Shown: one piece after another, positions 1 to 5,974 of the stretch
Layout of the letters: each line of letters opens with the position of its first letter
How positions within the stretch are numbered: the first letter of the stretch is position 1
Source: JAUZPB01 sp050262615
GTDB lineage: Bacteria > Bacteroidota > Ignavibacteria > Ignavibacteriales > SURF-24
Assembly: GCA_050262615.1 (NCBI GenBank)
Contig: JBLNEL010000480.1
Span: 1-6,871 of the forward strand
Length of the DNA stretch: 6,871 nt
Reading direction: 5' to 3'
Notes under the pieces: model-generated
What the model was told of the DNA's origin: nothing
What the model saw: the letters and a program-made list of their open reading frames with translations, nothing else
Databases searched by the model: none
Translations under genes and position numbers: made by a program

Positions 1-534
1 ATAAAGAGGCGCGAAGAGGTAAGGCTATCCATTTATGAAGAGATTGTAAGGGGAGAGTATATTGATATTTCTCAGGCCATAAGAGACAGTATAAAAGACA
101 TGCTTGAACTTAATGACCAGGTGAAGAAAGCTATTCCTGAAATAATCTCAGGTATTGAGGAACTGAATAATAAGATAGATGATCTTGCTGATCCGAAACT
201 TGATAGAGGCCTGTTAAAGTACATTCACATGGTTTATGGAATGGTTAATAGTGTTTATGCCCAGGGTAAGCTTAGGATTGAGAGCAGGAAGGAATTAGGA
301 AACTGGATTGACAGATATAAAGAATTTGAAATGCAGGTACAGCTGATGCAGTACTATGAAAACGTATTAAATGCATTATTTGAAGGACTTAATAAATTAA
401 ACGATACTGAATATGCTATCATCAAAGAAACAGCGATTGGAAGCTTTGAAGCTACAGCAAGATATTTCAATCAAAACGAGGAGATTCCGGAACCCGAAAT
501 TCCTAGAATCGGCACCGGCAGTGATAATCAGTGA
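1..534 (+). CDS. Probable terminase small subunit, 5' end outside window (partial)
   Basis: The frame is open from the first base of the window to the TGA at 532-534, so at least 177 codons are present. The first in-window ATG (position 100) has no Shine-Dalgarno sequence, and the 33 codons before it read as normal protein (charged helix with EEV, YEEIVRGEY, ISQAIRDSI), so the true start is probably upstream of the window. The product is predicted to be almost entirely alpha-helical, with heptad-like leucine/isoleucine spacing around the GIEELNNKIDDL segment, and it ends in an acidic proline-rich tail (EEIPEPEIP). I see no catalytic motif. Small terminase subunits bind the packaging site and hand DNA to TerL; they are small, helical and usually sit directly before terL, as here. 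The assignment rests on position and helical character rather than a family motif. A scaffold or unrelated regulator remains possible. The last 122 nt overlap the TerL frame. Confidence 0.5.
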   Translation: MKRREEVRLSIYEEIVRGEYIDISQAIRDSIKDMLELNDQVKKAIPEIISGIEELNNKIDDLADPKLDRGLLKYIHMVYGMVNSVYAQGKLRIESRKELGNWIDRYKEFEMQVQLMQYYENVLNALFEGLNKLNDTEYAIIKETAIGSFEATARYFNQNEEIPEPEIPRIGTGSDNQ

Positions 535-2377
535 CTTCCGGAGGGAAGTTGGTGAAATTGCAGATATATTATCATATAATAGAGAATTTTTAGGCAGAAC
601 ACCAAGTCCTAAGCAAGCTGAAGCTTATGTCGCTACATGGGGAGAAAAAGGAGGCGAATGGAGCAATAAGCATCATGAGATAGTTTTACTTGTCGGCATG
701 AAAGGAGGAAAAAACCTTTGGGCTGAAGGTGATGTTTCATATGCTGGTTATTTTATTTCAAGCCTGGTGGATCCACACGCATATTTTACTAAAATTACAA
801 AGTCCCTTATCAAGTACCCACCTGAAAAAACCTTTGATCTGGTAAATGTATCTTCAGTAGATGAAGCTCAGGCAAAGAGAGCTTTTTTCGATTCAGTAAA
901 GAAAGTTCTGCAGCTGACCAAAGATCCGCGCACCGGTGATAACTGGTTCGAAAGATATGCAGGTTTAGATTTGAGGGAAACCTTTGGTGATGTCACAGCA
1001 AAGGAAATTATCTTCCCATCAAGACAAAGGGGAGTTGGAAATATCCGGCTAATGAGCTTTAACAGTACAAAGAAAGCACCTGAAGGAGTTCATATTCTGA
1101 GGTTTTACGCAGATGAATTGTCCAGGGCAGATACAAAGGCCACCTATAGAGAGGCTAAAGGCTTATATGAATTAGGGTTAAATAATACCAGAGCTTCATT
1201 TCCAAACAGAATTGGCAAGGTCCTTGGATGGAGTTATCCGAATGACACTGATTTTGATCTTACAAATGAGAGATATGAGTTAAGCTTTAAGACAGATGCT
1301 ATCTACGGAATCAAATGTTCTACTTTTGATTTCAATCCATCAAGAACCCGGGAAATGTTCCAGGATGCATATGATACCGATCCTATTGCTGCAAAGAGAG
1401 TTTATGAGTGCATTAAGTCCACCAGTAAACAGAACTTTTATCAACCGTATGTTGAAAAGATACGCGAAGTTGTTCAGCCTGAAGTTGAAAACAGGGTAAA
1501 ATATAAGCTTATTTCAGTGTCGAAGGAGGCAAAGGAAAAGGTTTATGAATTTACCGGAGTTGAGATTCTTTCCTTAATTGGTGACAACAGGGTAAGATGC
1601 TTTGCAGCTGATCCATCAAAGATCAGGGACCGGTTTGTTATTGTCGGAGGTTATAACGAAACAATTAACCCATTAAAGTATCAGATCTTTATCGGGGATA
1701 CACAAGAGGTCCTTTCGACAAATGTAAAGCCGATTGTTGATTTTATGCTGGTAATTGAACCAATGGATAAAAAACCTATCGATTATGTAGGAATAGGTGA
1801 AATATTTGCGACAATCTTAAAGAATTTCCCCAATACCCAGAGCATAAATTCCGATCACTTCCAGAATGAGAAACTAAGACAGGAAGTTATTTCAAAGGGA
1901 GTAAGGGCAGAGACATACTTCTTTAGTAATGAAAAACAGGTCCGGTTATACAAAAGACAAAGGGCCAACATCTGGAATAATAACGTAACTATATGCCAGG
2001 ATGATCAGAAATTCAAGTTTGATGCAAAGGAAATGAATCTTACTGATTTATATATCCATGAAAGTGAACACCTGATCTTAGAGGGAAATAAGATAGACCA
2101 CCCGGAAAACGGATCCAAGGACTTAACAGATGCAATTGCAATTGTCGTAAATGATCTACTGGACTTGGAAGCTGCCGGAGTAAATGAGGATATTAACCTC
2201 TTAACAGAAACCAAATTAAAACAGTTGTGTGAAATCTTTATGCAGGAGAAATATAAACTTATAGAAGCAGAAATACCTGAAGAGCAAATGTTACCAATTC
2301 TGGCAGATAAACTCAACATCAGCATGGACCAAATAGAAAAGTTAGCTCAATTTGTTAAGGAAATTTATAAATACTGA
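413..2377 (+). CDS. terL: Terminase large subunit (TerL), packaging ATPase and nuclease
   Basis: TerL is the ATP-driven motor that pumps phage DNA through the portal and cuts it into genome units. Numbering from the ATG at 413 (654 aa), the ATPase domain shows a Walker A-like loop GMKGGKN (95-101) after the hydrophobic strand IVLLV, and a Walker B strand ending in the catalytic pair D234-E235 (HILRFYADELSRAD). A serine-bearing segment, GWSYPND (272-278), may be the coupling motif. The C-terminal RNase H-like nuclease shows D400 (CFAADPSKIRDRF, then VIVGGY), D481 (INSDHFQNEK) and D573 (SKDLTDAIAIVV), matching the three expected acidic positions. A helical extension follows from about 585. Walker A has Asn where Ser/Thr is usual. 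The start is uncertain: the ATG at 413 lacks an SD and lies inside the preceding gene; TTG at 437 or 446 and GTG at 521 are in-frame alternatives. The frame is closed upstream by TAA at 398. Translation ends at tandem stops TGA-TAG (2375-2380). Confidence 0.93.
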   Translation: MLSSKKQRLEALKLQQDISIKTRRFRNPKFLESAPAVIISDFRREVGEIADILSYNREFLGRTPSPKQAEAYVATWGEKGGEWSNKHHEIVLLVGMKGGKNLWAEGDVSYAGYFISSLVDPHAYFTKITKSLIKYPPEKTFDLVNVSSVDEAQAKRAFFDSVKKVLQLTKDPRTGDNWFERYAGLDLRETFGDVTAKEIIFPSRQRGVGNIRLMSFNSTKKAPEGVHILRFYADELSRADTKATYREAKGLYELGLNNTRASFPNRIGKVLGWSYPNDTDFDLTNERYELSFKTDAIYGIKCSTFDFNPSRTREMFQDAYDTDPIAAKRVYECIKSTSKQNFYQPYVEKIREVVQPEVENRVKYKLISVSKEAKEKVYEFTGVEILSLIGDNRVRCFAADPSKIRDRFVIVGGYNETINPLKYQIFIGDTQEVLSTNVKPIVDFMLVIEPMDKKPIDYVGIGEIFATILKNFPNTQSINSDHFQNEKLRQEVISKGVRAETYFFSNEKQVRLYKRQRANIWNNNVTICQDDQKFKFDAKEMNLTDLYIHESEHLILEGNKIDHPENGSKDLTDAIAIVVNDLLDLEAAGVNEDINLLTETKLKQLCEIFMQEKYKLIEAEIPEEQMLPILADKLNISMDQIEKLAQFVKEIYKY

Positions 2378-2387
2378 TAGTTTTTGC

Positions 2388-2416
2388 TTGACATAATCTA
2401 AAGTAAGGTTTAATTT
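2388..2416 (+). promoter_or_regulatory. Strong sigma70-type promoter driving the clamp gene
   Basis: A perfect -35 box TTGACA (2388-2393) is followed by exactly 17 nt and then a -10 box TAATTT (2411-2416; two mismatches to TATAAT). It lies in the 85-nt spacer between terL and the clamp gene. Transcription would begin near 2422-2425, leaving a leader of about 40 nt. An imperfect dyad (GGT at 2407-2409 against ACC at 2420-2422) brackets the -10 region and could be an operator, but it is too short to be sure. The promoter would let the clamp and downstream genes be expressed separately from the packaging genes. Confidence 0.7.
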
Positions 2417-2462
2417 ATTACCTAATAAAAGCCGAACATAGACAATTAAAGGGATAAACAAA

Positions 2463-3584
2463 ATGTTCATTTGGAAATCTGAACTTGAAAAACTTCTAAG
2501 AATAACTCAGAAAAATCTTTCTTCTACCTCAGCTGTTCCCATCCTTGAGAACTACCTTTTTATCGAAAAGGAAAATCAATTAATAGTGAGGACCTGCAAC
2601 ATGGTCAGCAGCACTACCACCAAATGTGAAATAAAAAACGGAGAAAACAGAGAATATTGTGTTCCGTCACAGATCTATGAATTAATGAAGTTGCTTCCAG
2701 AGGCAAAACTCAATCTTCAGTTTAAGAGTAATGGCAAGCTTAAAATTTCCCTGGAATCAGATCCCAAAGGGAAATACAATCAAAACTATTACGAATATTC
2801 TGTTTTACTTGGGGAAGAATTCCCGGATGATATAGAGATTGAAAAAGCAGAATTTGAAATATCCATGCCGGCAAAGAAACTACTTGAAGGAATCAACAAT
2901 GTTGAAATAGCAGCTGCAAAGAGTAAAGAAGATGTAAGGGGATTCGATACAATATACTATGAGCTAATTGACGATCAGTTAACCTTAACAGCAACAGATG
3001 GTATTTTACTATCTACAACAAACATTGAAGAGAAGTACCCGGCAGAAATGATTAAGGCAATCATTCCAAGAATGAGTAATGATGTAATAAAGAGCATACT
3101 ATCAGAAACAAATAACATTGAGGAAGTAAAGATAAGGTTCGGAAAAAAGACAGTGGAAGTTGAAACAAGGCTTGTTACTTTCCGCACCTTAAAATCTGCA
3201 AAAGAATCTTATCCGGATTACAGAAAGGTAATTCCAAAACTAGGGGATATATCATTTACAATTAACCGGCAGCAACTTATTAAAACACTGACAAGGCTAT
3301 CTAAAGTCAACTCAGAAAATAAAATATATCTTTCGCTGAAGTCTGATTTAACCGGCGGATCAGTAAAGATAACAGGATATGAGACAGGAGAAGAAAACAT
3401 AGACTGCAGACTGGAAGGTACAGATAAGTTTGATTTCTATGTAGATGTAGAAAAATTCCGCGCGATGATAAATAATTATACCAGCGAAGATGTAACAATT
3501 CACCTATCAGAAGCACACAAGCCTATTATAATAAAAGACAATCACTTAATGCTATTAATGCCATGCAGAGGGGATAATAAATGA
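2463..3584 (+). CDS. dnaN: DNA polymerase III beta sliding clamp
   Basis: The product is a ring-forming processivity clamp that encircles DNA and tethers polymerases and other partners. It has 373 residues, the normal length for bacterial beta clamps, which form three-domain dimers. Family landmarks are visible. The N-terminal helix leads into AVPILENYLF (24-33), the counterpart of the usual 'IL.N' segment. LTLTATDG (173-180) corresponds to the conserved 'L.L.ATDG' of domain 2. SYPDYRKVIP (249-258) matches the canonical 'FPDYR.VIP' motif. The C-terminus HLMLLMPCR (361-369) matches the 'Y.IMPMR' ending that forms part of the partner-binding pocket. All three domains seem intact, with no frameshift. 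The ATG is preceded by a modest SD (AAAGGG, 2448-2453) and by a strong promoter. The gene ends in an ATGA overlap with the next gene, so the two are probably translationally coupled. Divergence from host-type clamps (KSKEDVRG, MPCR) suggests a phage-adapted copy rather than the host gene. The identity is firm; its role in phage replication is inferred. Confidence 0.93.
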   Translation: MFIWKSELEKLLRITQKNLSSTSAVPILENYLFIEKENQLIVRTCNMVSSTTTKCEIKNGENREYCVPSQIYELMKLLPEAKLNLQFKSNGKLKISLESDPKGKYNQNYYEYSVLLGEEFPDDIEIEKAEFEISMPAKKLLEGINNVEIAAAKSKEDVRGFDTIYYELIDDQLTLTATDGILLSTTNIEEKYPAEMIKAIIPRMSNDVIKSILSETNNIEEVKIRFGKKTVEVETRLVTFRTLKSAKESYPDYRKVIPKLGDISFTINRQQLIKTLTRLSKVNSENKIYLSLKSDLTGGSVKITGYETGEENIDCRLEGTDKFDFYVDVEKFRAMINNYTSEDVTIHLSEAHKPIIIKDNHLMLLMPCRGDNK

Positions 3585-4108
3585 TGTTTAACAAAGAAGA
3601 CGATATTCGGAATGATTTCCGGAGGCTAAATAAGGAAGGTATGAAAGATCAGGAAATCTACCCAATCTTAGCCGAAGAGTACATTTTATCTGAATCAACT
3701 ATTAAAAAAATCTGTAAATCAATAAAAACCCGGTTCTGCAGATGTAAATACGAGGGCTGCAATAAACAGTATGAGATTTCAAAGGCAAAGATAAGTCCGT
3801 TATTCTGGGATTATTGTGCTGAGCACAGGGAGAAAGTAAGTAAACCCTGGAAGTCTAAGGAGAAAACAAAAATAGTCTTCAGGAAAAACAAAGAAAAGGA
3901 AAAGCCAAAGTTTGTTTATGATCTTAGGAAGTGTCATAAGAATTGCGGAGAAGAGTTCGAATATGATAGGGACAGTGTTATTTGTCGTAATTGCTCAGTG
4001 ATCATGAAAAAGAAAGTAAAGACCATGAAAGAACACAAGGTCATAGGCTTTACGAGAATAAACCATAAGGCAGTTAAAGTAGCTTTTTATGCTGGTATAG
4101 AAATATAA
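3581..4108 (+). CDS. Putative HTH and double zinc-cluster DNA-binding protein
   Basis: I do not recognise this 175-residue protein by family. Residues about 22-48 (KDQEIYPILAEEY, then LSESTIKKICKSI) look like a helix-turn-helix of the 'act again on a sequence-specific site' type, with the second helix starting at SEST. Two cysteine clusters follow. The first has C53, C55, C60, C79 and H82; the second has C118, C122, C135 and C138 (CHKNC and CRNC spaced like a zinc ribbon). They are separated by a very basic linker rich in Lys (about 84-110). The composition strongly suggests a zinc-binding nucleic-acid-binding protein acting in the host cytoplasm, possibly a transcription regulator. The start is set by the SD AGAGGGG (3567-3573); ATG 3581 overlaps the dnaN stop as ATGA, and ATG 3584 immediately after is equally possible. 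Coupling to the clamp gene hints that the two act together, which is inference. A recombination or endonuclease accessory factor is an alternative. Confidence 0.6.
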   Translation: MMFNKEDDIRNDFRRLNKEGMKDQEIYPILAEEYILSESTIKKICKSIKTRFCRCKYEGCNKQYEISKAKISPLFWDYCAEHREKVSKPWKSKEKTKIVFRKNKEKEKPKFVYDLRKCHKNCGEEFEYDRDSVICRNCSVIMKKKVKTMKEHKVIGFTRINHKAVKVAFYAGIEI

Positions 4109-4118
4109 AAACAAATTT

Positions 4119-4133
4119 AGAGGTAAATCAAAA
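4119..4133 (+). promoter_or_regulatory. Ribosome binding site for the MazG-like gene
   Basis: The SD sequence AGAGG (4119-4123) lies 10 nt before the ATG at 4134, in the 25-nt spacer after the zinc-protein gene. It supports the chosen start; no earlier in-frame ATG is needed to complete the MazG fold. Confidence 0.6.
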
Positions 4134-4637
4134 ATGAAGGTATTTAATTTCAAAGAGTATCAGGAGAAGGCCAGGGAAACCGCGCAATACCCTATAATAG
4201 GGCATCCTTCTATTTATCCACTTTTAGGCTTAGTTGGTGAACTAGGCGAGTTCTCAATGGCAACAGAGAAGCCGGAAAATGAGGAAGAGTTAAAGAAGGA
4301 GGCCGGTGATATTCTATGGTACATTGCCAACCTTGCTTATGAACTTGAGATTGATCTTGGAGAGATAGACGTTCCAGATAAATTCGTTCCAGTAGATTTC
4401 TACATTAACGAAGGTGCATCTGCAATATGCGAATATACTAAAAAGGTATTTCGTGATGACAGCGGACAGTTTGATGTTGAAAAGGCTAAAGAGCTAATCA
4501 GTAAGTTTATCATTTCTTATTTCGCCATTCTTTATATCTGGCAGCTGGATATTGAAGAAGTTGCAGAATTGAACATTTCAAAGCTTCGGGACCGTCAGCA
4601 GCGCGGAGTTATCCAGGGATCCGGAGATAACAGATAA
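4134..4637 (+). CDS. MazG-like nucleotide pyrophosphohydrolase
   Basis: MazG-family enzymes hydrolyse nucleoside triphosphates (and in some cases alarmones) to monophosphate and pyrophosphate, using Mg2+ held by an EXXE...EXXD acidic set. Here the set is complete: E36 and E39 in GLVGELGEF, and E56 and D59 in KKEAGDILWYIANLA. The C-terminus carries the family's usual ending, NISKLRDRQQRG (147-158) followed by GSGDNR (162-167). The 167-residue protein is longer than the usual phage MazG of about 100-120 residues. The extra roughly 60 residues sit between LEIDLGEI (71-78) and DIEEVAEL (139-146), two segments that resemble each other, so the insert may be a helix-pair duplication. Phage MazG proteins are thought to adjust nucleotide or ppGpp pools during infection; the substrate here cannot be told from sequence. 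The gene follows the clamp/zinc-protein pair and is in position to be co-transcribed with it. Confidence 0.85.
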   Translation: MKVFNFKEYQEKARETAQYPIIGHPSIYPLLGLVGELGEFSMATEKPENEEELKKEAGDILWYIANLAYELEIDLGEIDVPDKFVPVDFYINEGASAICEYTKKVFRDDSGQFDVEKAKELISKFIISYFAILYIWQLDIEEVAELNISKLRDRQQRGVIQGSGDNR

Positions 4638-4672
4638 TTTATTAAAAGTATTGTTTTAGTAAAATGTAACCA

Positions 4673-4900
4673 ATGAAAAGAGTTAAGGGACAAAAGGCAA
4701 AGAGCAAGGATTTATTTGTATGTAAAGAAGGTCACTTGCATAGTAGAGATTGGGCATGTGGTGTTGTAATAGGGTTATATCCAAACGCAGAAAAGTATGA
4801 TTCATTCTATAAGTCCTTTTTCCCTTCAGTTAATTTATATCATCAGAAATTAAGTGAATGCAATTGTTATTCAGAAACTTTTAACAGGTACAAAAAATGA
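4673..4900 (+). CDS. Small hypothetical Cys/His protein, first gene of cassette
   Basis: This 75-residue protein is not recognised. It begins with a basic segment (KRVKGQKAKSK), then shows C17, H21, H23 and C29, a possible metal site, and later C63 and C65 (ECNCY). The middle is aromatic-rich (FYKSFFPSVNLYH). It has no signal peptide or membrane segment. The ATG at 4673 is the first in frame, because TAA at 4667 closes the frame upstream. There is no SD; the 35-nt spacer before it is A+T-rich. Its stop overlaps the next start as ATGA (4897-4900). ORF length, operon position and sensible composition support a real gene. Confidence 0.6.
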   Translation: MKRVKGQKAKSKDLFVCKEGHLHSRDWACGVVIGLYPNAEKYDSFYKSFFPSVNLYHQKLSECNCYSETFNRYKK

Positions 4901-5118
4901 AAACGGTAAAAGCAGTTAAAGACGGTGAAACTATTCCTGATCGTGCAAAGTATCTCACTTCCAGAATGGATGAGGAGTCAGGTAAACTTGTTCATATTTA
5001 TGAGATTGAATTAATAGAAGTATCTGATAATGGGAAAGGAACCATAATTCCAGAATGGGGGAAAAGCAAAAAGGCTACAGGACTTACAAAAGTAATAAAT
5101 CAGGACATGGTTAAGTGA
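4897..5118 (+). CDS. Small hypothetical protein
   Basis: This 73-residue protein is not recognised. It is charged, without cysteine. Residues 31-43 (LVHIYEIELIEVS) look like a beta strand or edge-strand hairpin, and a Gly/Lys-rich C-terminal half follows. It has no membrane segment or motif. The start is fixed by the ATGA overlap with the previous gene; a weak CAGG lies about 8 nt upstream. Translation probably depends on coupling to the upstream gene. The stop is 1 nt before the next ATG. Confidence 0.6.
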   Translation: MKTVKAVKDGETIPDRAKYLTSRMDEESGKLVHIYEIELIEVSDNGKGTIIPEWGKSKKATGLTKVINQDMVK

Positions 5119-5119
5119 T

Positions 5120-5443
5120 ATGCTAAAGAGACAAGTTAAACTGGAAAAACCATATCATTTTGAATTTGTCCTGGAAGCAATTAGGAATAGGATGAATGAA
5201 GTAATACAGAATTTTATGACTCCTAAGTATATAGTTGTCAATAAAGATCTTTATGACTTTTTAAGCTTGGAGACACAAAAATATTCCCTCCTTTATCCCG
5301 GAACTTCATTTAAGTCTCTACTACTGGATAAGATATGCATCTTACCAAATGTTGTAGTTGAGATTTTAATAATTGAATCAACTCTTGAATATGGTTTTGA
5401 AGTAATTCCTAATGCAATTGAGTTCAGAGAAAGAGGCATATGA
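5120..5443 (+). CDS. Hypothetical protein, small alpha/beta fold
   Basis: This 107-residue protein is not recognised. The N-terminal half has a long helix (about 15-33, FVLEAIRNRMNEVIQNF). TPKYIVVNKDLYDFL (34-48) is a strand followed by a helix, and residues 71-85 (KICILPNVVVEILII) are strongly hydrophobic strands, giving an alpha/beta pattern. The 'T.KYIVV..DLYD.L' plus late 'L...V.I' layout is reminiscent of small phage proteins with a substrate-recognition strand-helix core, but I cannot assign a family. It starts 1 nt after the previous stop, with no clear SD, so translation is likely coupled. It ends in an ATGA overlap with a short gene at 5440. Confidence 0.6.
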   Translation: MLKRQVKLEKPYHFEFVLEAIRNRMNEVIQNFMTPKYIVVNKDLYDFLSLETQKYSLLYPGTSFKSLLLDKICILPNVVVEILIIESTLEYGFEVIPNAIEFRERGI

Positions 5444-5592
5444 AAAGCTTAATAATAAGACGTCTGTTAAATAAGATTAAGTACTACTACTCAAAGATAG
5501 TTCCTTTTTTCGGCTTTTGTCCCTGGTGTTTTAGTCTCATCTGCAGAACACAAAACGGAAAGCCGGTCTGCAGGAATCATTGTAAATACTGA
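5440..5592 (+). CDS. Very small cysteine-rich protein (50 aa)
   Basis: A short frame of 50 codons starts at the ATG sharing an ATGA overlap (5440-5443) with the previous stop. AAGAGG (5431-5436) lies 3 nt before it, a short but usable SD spacing. The basic N-terminus (KSLIIRRLLNKIKYYYSK) leads into CPWC (C27, C30), C35, then C44 and C48 with H47 (VCRNHCKY). This resembles a single zinc-finger or zinc-ribbon module. It fills what would otherwise be a 158-nt hole in a tightly packed operon, and its stop falls in the SD region of the next gene. These facts support it as a real gene. Function unknown. Confidence 0.65.
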   Translation: MKSLIIRRLLNKIKYYYSKIVPFFGFCPWCFSLICRTQNGKPVCRNHCKY

Positions 5593-5601
5593 GGAATATT
5601 T

Positions 5602-5970
5602 ATGGAAAAAATATTATTTGTTGATGATGAAAAGCTACCTGAATGGTTTGATTTGCCTTCTGATACTCCACACGCAAAAACAGGTGTTGACACTGTTAGG
5701 CTATGGGGAACAGGTAAATTTGAAATTATGTATCTGGATTATGACTTAGGGTTTGCAAAAGGGGATAAATTACTTGAGCAAATATGTATAAAATCAATAT
5801 CTCCAGGACTAATACCATTACCCAAAAAGATATTCTGCATATCGCTTAACCAGTCAGGTGGAGTAGAAAAAATTAAAGCTGTTTGTAAAAGCTTCAACAT
5901 CCCTTTTGAAAACATAGGGCAAAAAATGATGTTTGATAAGTTTACAATATTAGGCGGACAGGGAGGGTAA
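5602..5970 (+). CDS. Receiver-like protein of probable cREC family
   Basis: The 122-residue protein has a receiver (CheY-like) fold signature: strand ILFVDDEKLP (4-13) with acidic D8-D9-E10, then TGVDTVRLW (27-35), then strand MYLDYDLG (43-50) with D46 and D48 as acidic candidates for a phosphoacceptor or metal ligand. This is followed by KKIFCISLNQSGGVEKIKAV (75-94), where S81, N83 and G86 match the 'HS.N..G' feature of the cREC (cyclic-phosphate processing receiver) family. That family usually has 'LDDxRxP', 'LDHDLG' and 'HSxN' motifs; the present protein has variants of all three (LDYDLG, ISLN). Members are single-domain proteins predicted to act on cyclic phosphates in nucleotides or RNA ends, often near phage or conflict genes; the biochemistry remains a prediction. 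The start is set by SD GAGGAA (5591-5596), 5 nt before the ATG. A true two-component response regulator is less likely, because no histidine kinase or output domain is present. Confidence 0.6.
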   Translation: MEKILFVDDEKLPEWFDLPSDTPHAKTGVDTVRLWGTGKFEIMYLDYDLGFAKGDKLLEQICIKSISPGLIPLPKKIFCISLNQSGGVEKIKAVCKSFNIPFENIGQKMMFDKFTILGGQGG

Positions 5971-5974
5971 TTTG
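5961..5974 (+). promoter_or_regulatory. SD that fixes a TTG start
   Basis: GGGAGGG (5961-5967) lies 4 nt before TTG at 5972. The nearby ATG at 5980 is in another frame and stops at once (ATG TGA). The strong SD therefore favours a TTG initiation codon for the cysteine-rich protein that follows. Confidence 0.6.

Noticed and set aside
500..540. Programmed frameshift fusing the 1-534 gene to TerL
   Set aside because: No slippery heptamer or downstream hairpin was seen around the overlap; two separate overlapping genes is simpler and usual for TerS/TerL.
1296..1499. A 67-codon + strand open frame within terL
   Set aside because: It lies wholly inside the well-supported TerL frame, has no SD, and its composition looks random.
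2005..2325. Serine-rich antisense open frame opposite the terL 3' end
   Set aside because: It is a shadow of the TerL codon pattern; no RBS or promoter, and all other genes are on the + strand.
2975..3516. Three antisense open frames opposite dnaN
   Set aside because: They overlap the clearly coding dnaN frame, overlap each other, and lack start signals.
4642..4665. A+T-rich dyads (TAAAA / TTTTA / TAAAA) before the 4673 gene, with a TAAAAT that could be a -10 box
   Set aside because: The arms are only 5 nt and A/T only, no -35 is visible at the right distance, and chance occurrence is likely in such A+T-rich DNA. Not enough for a promoter, operator or terminator call.
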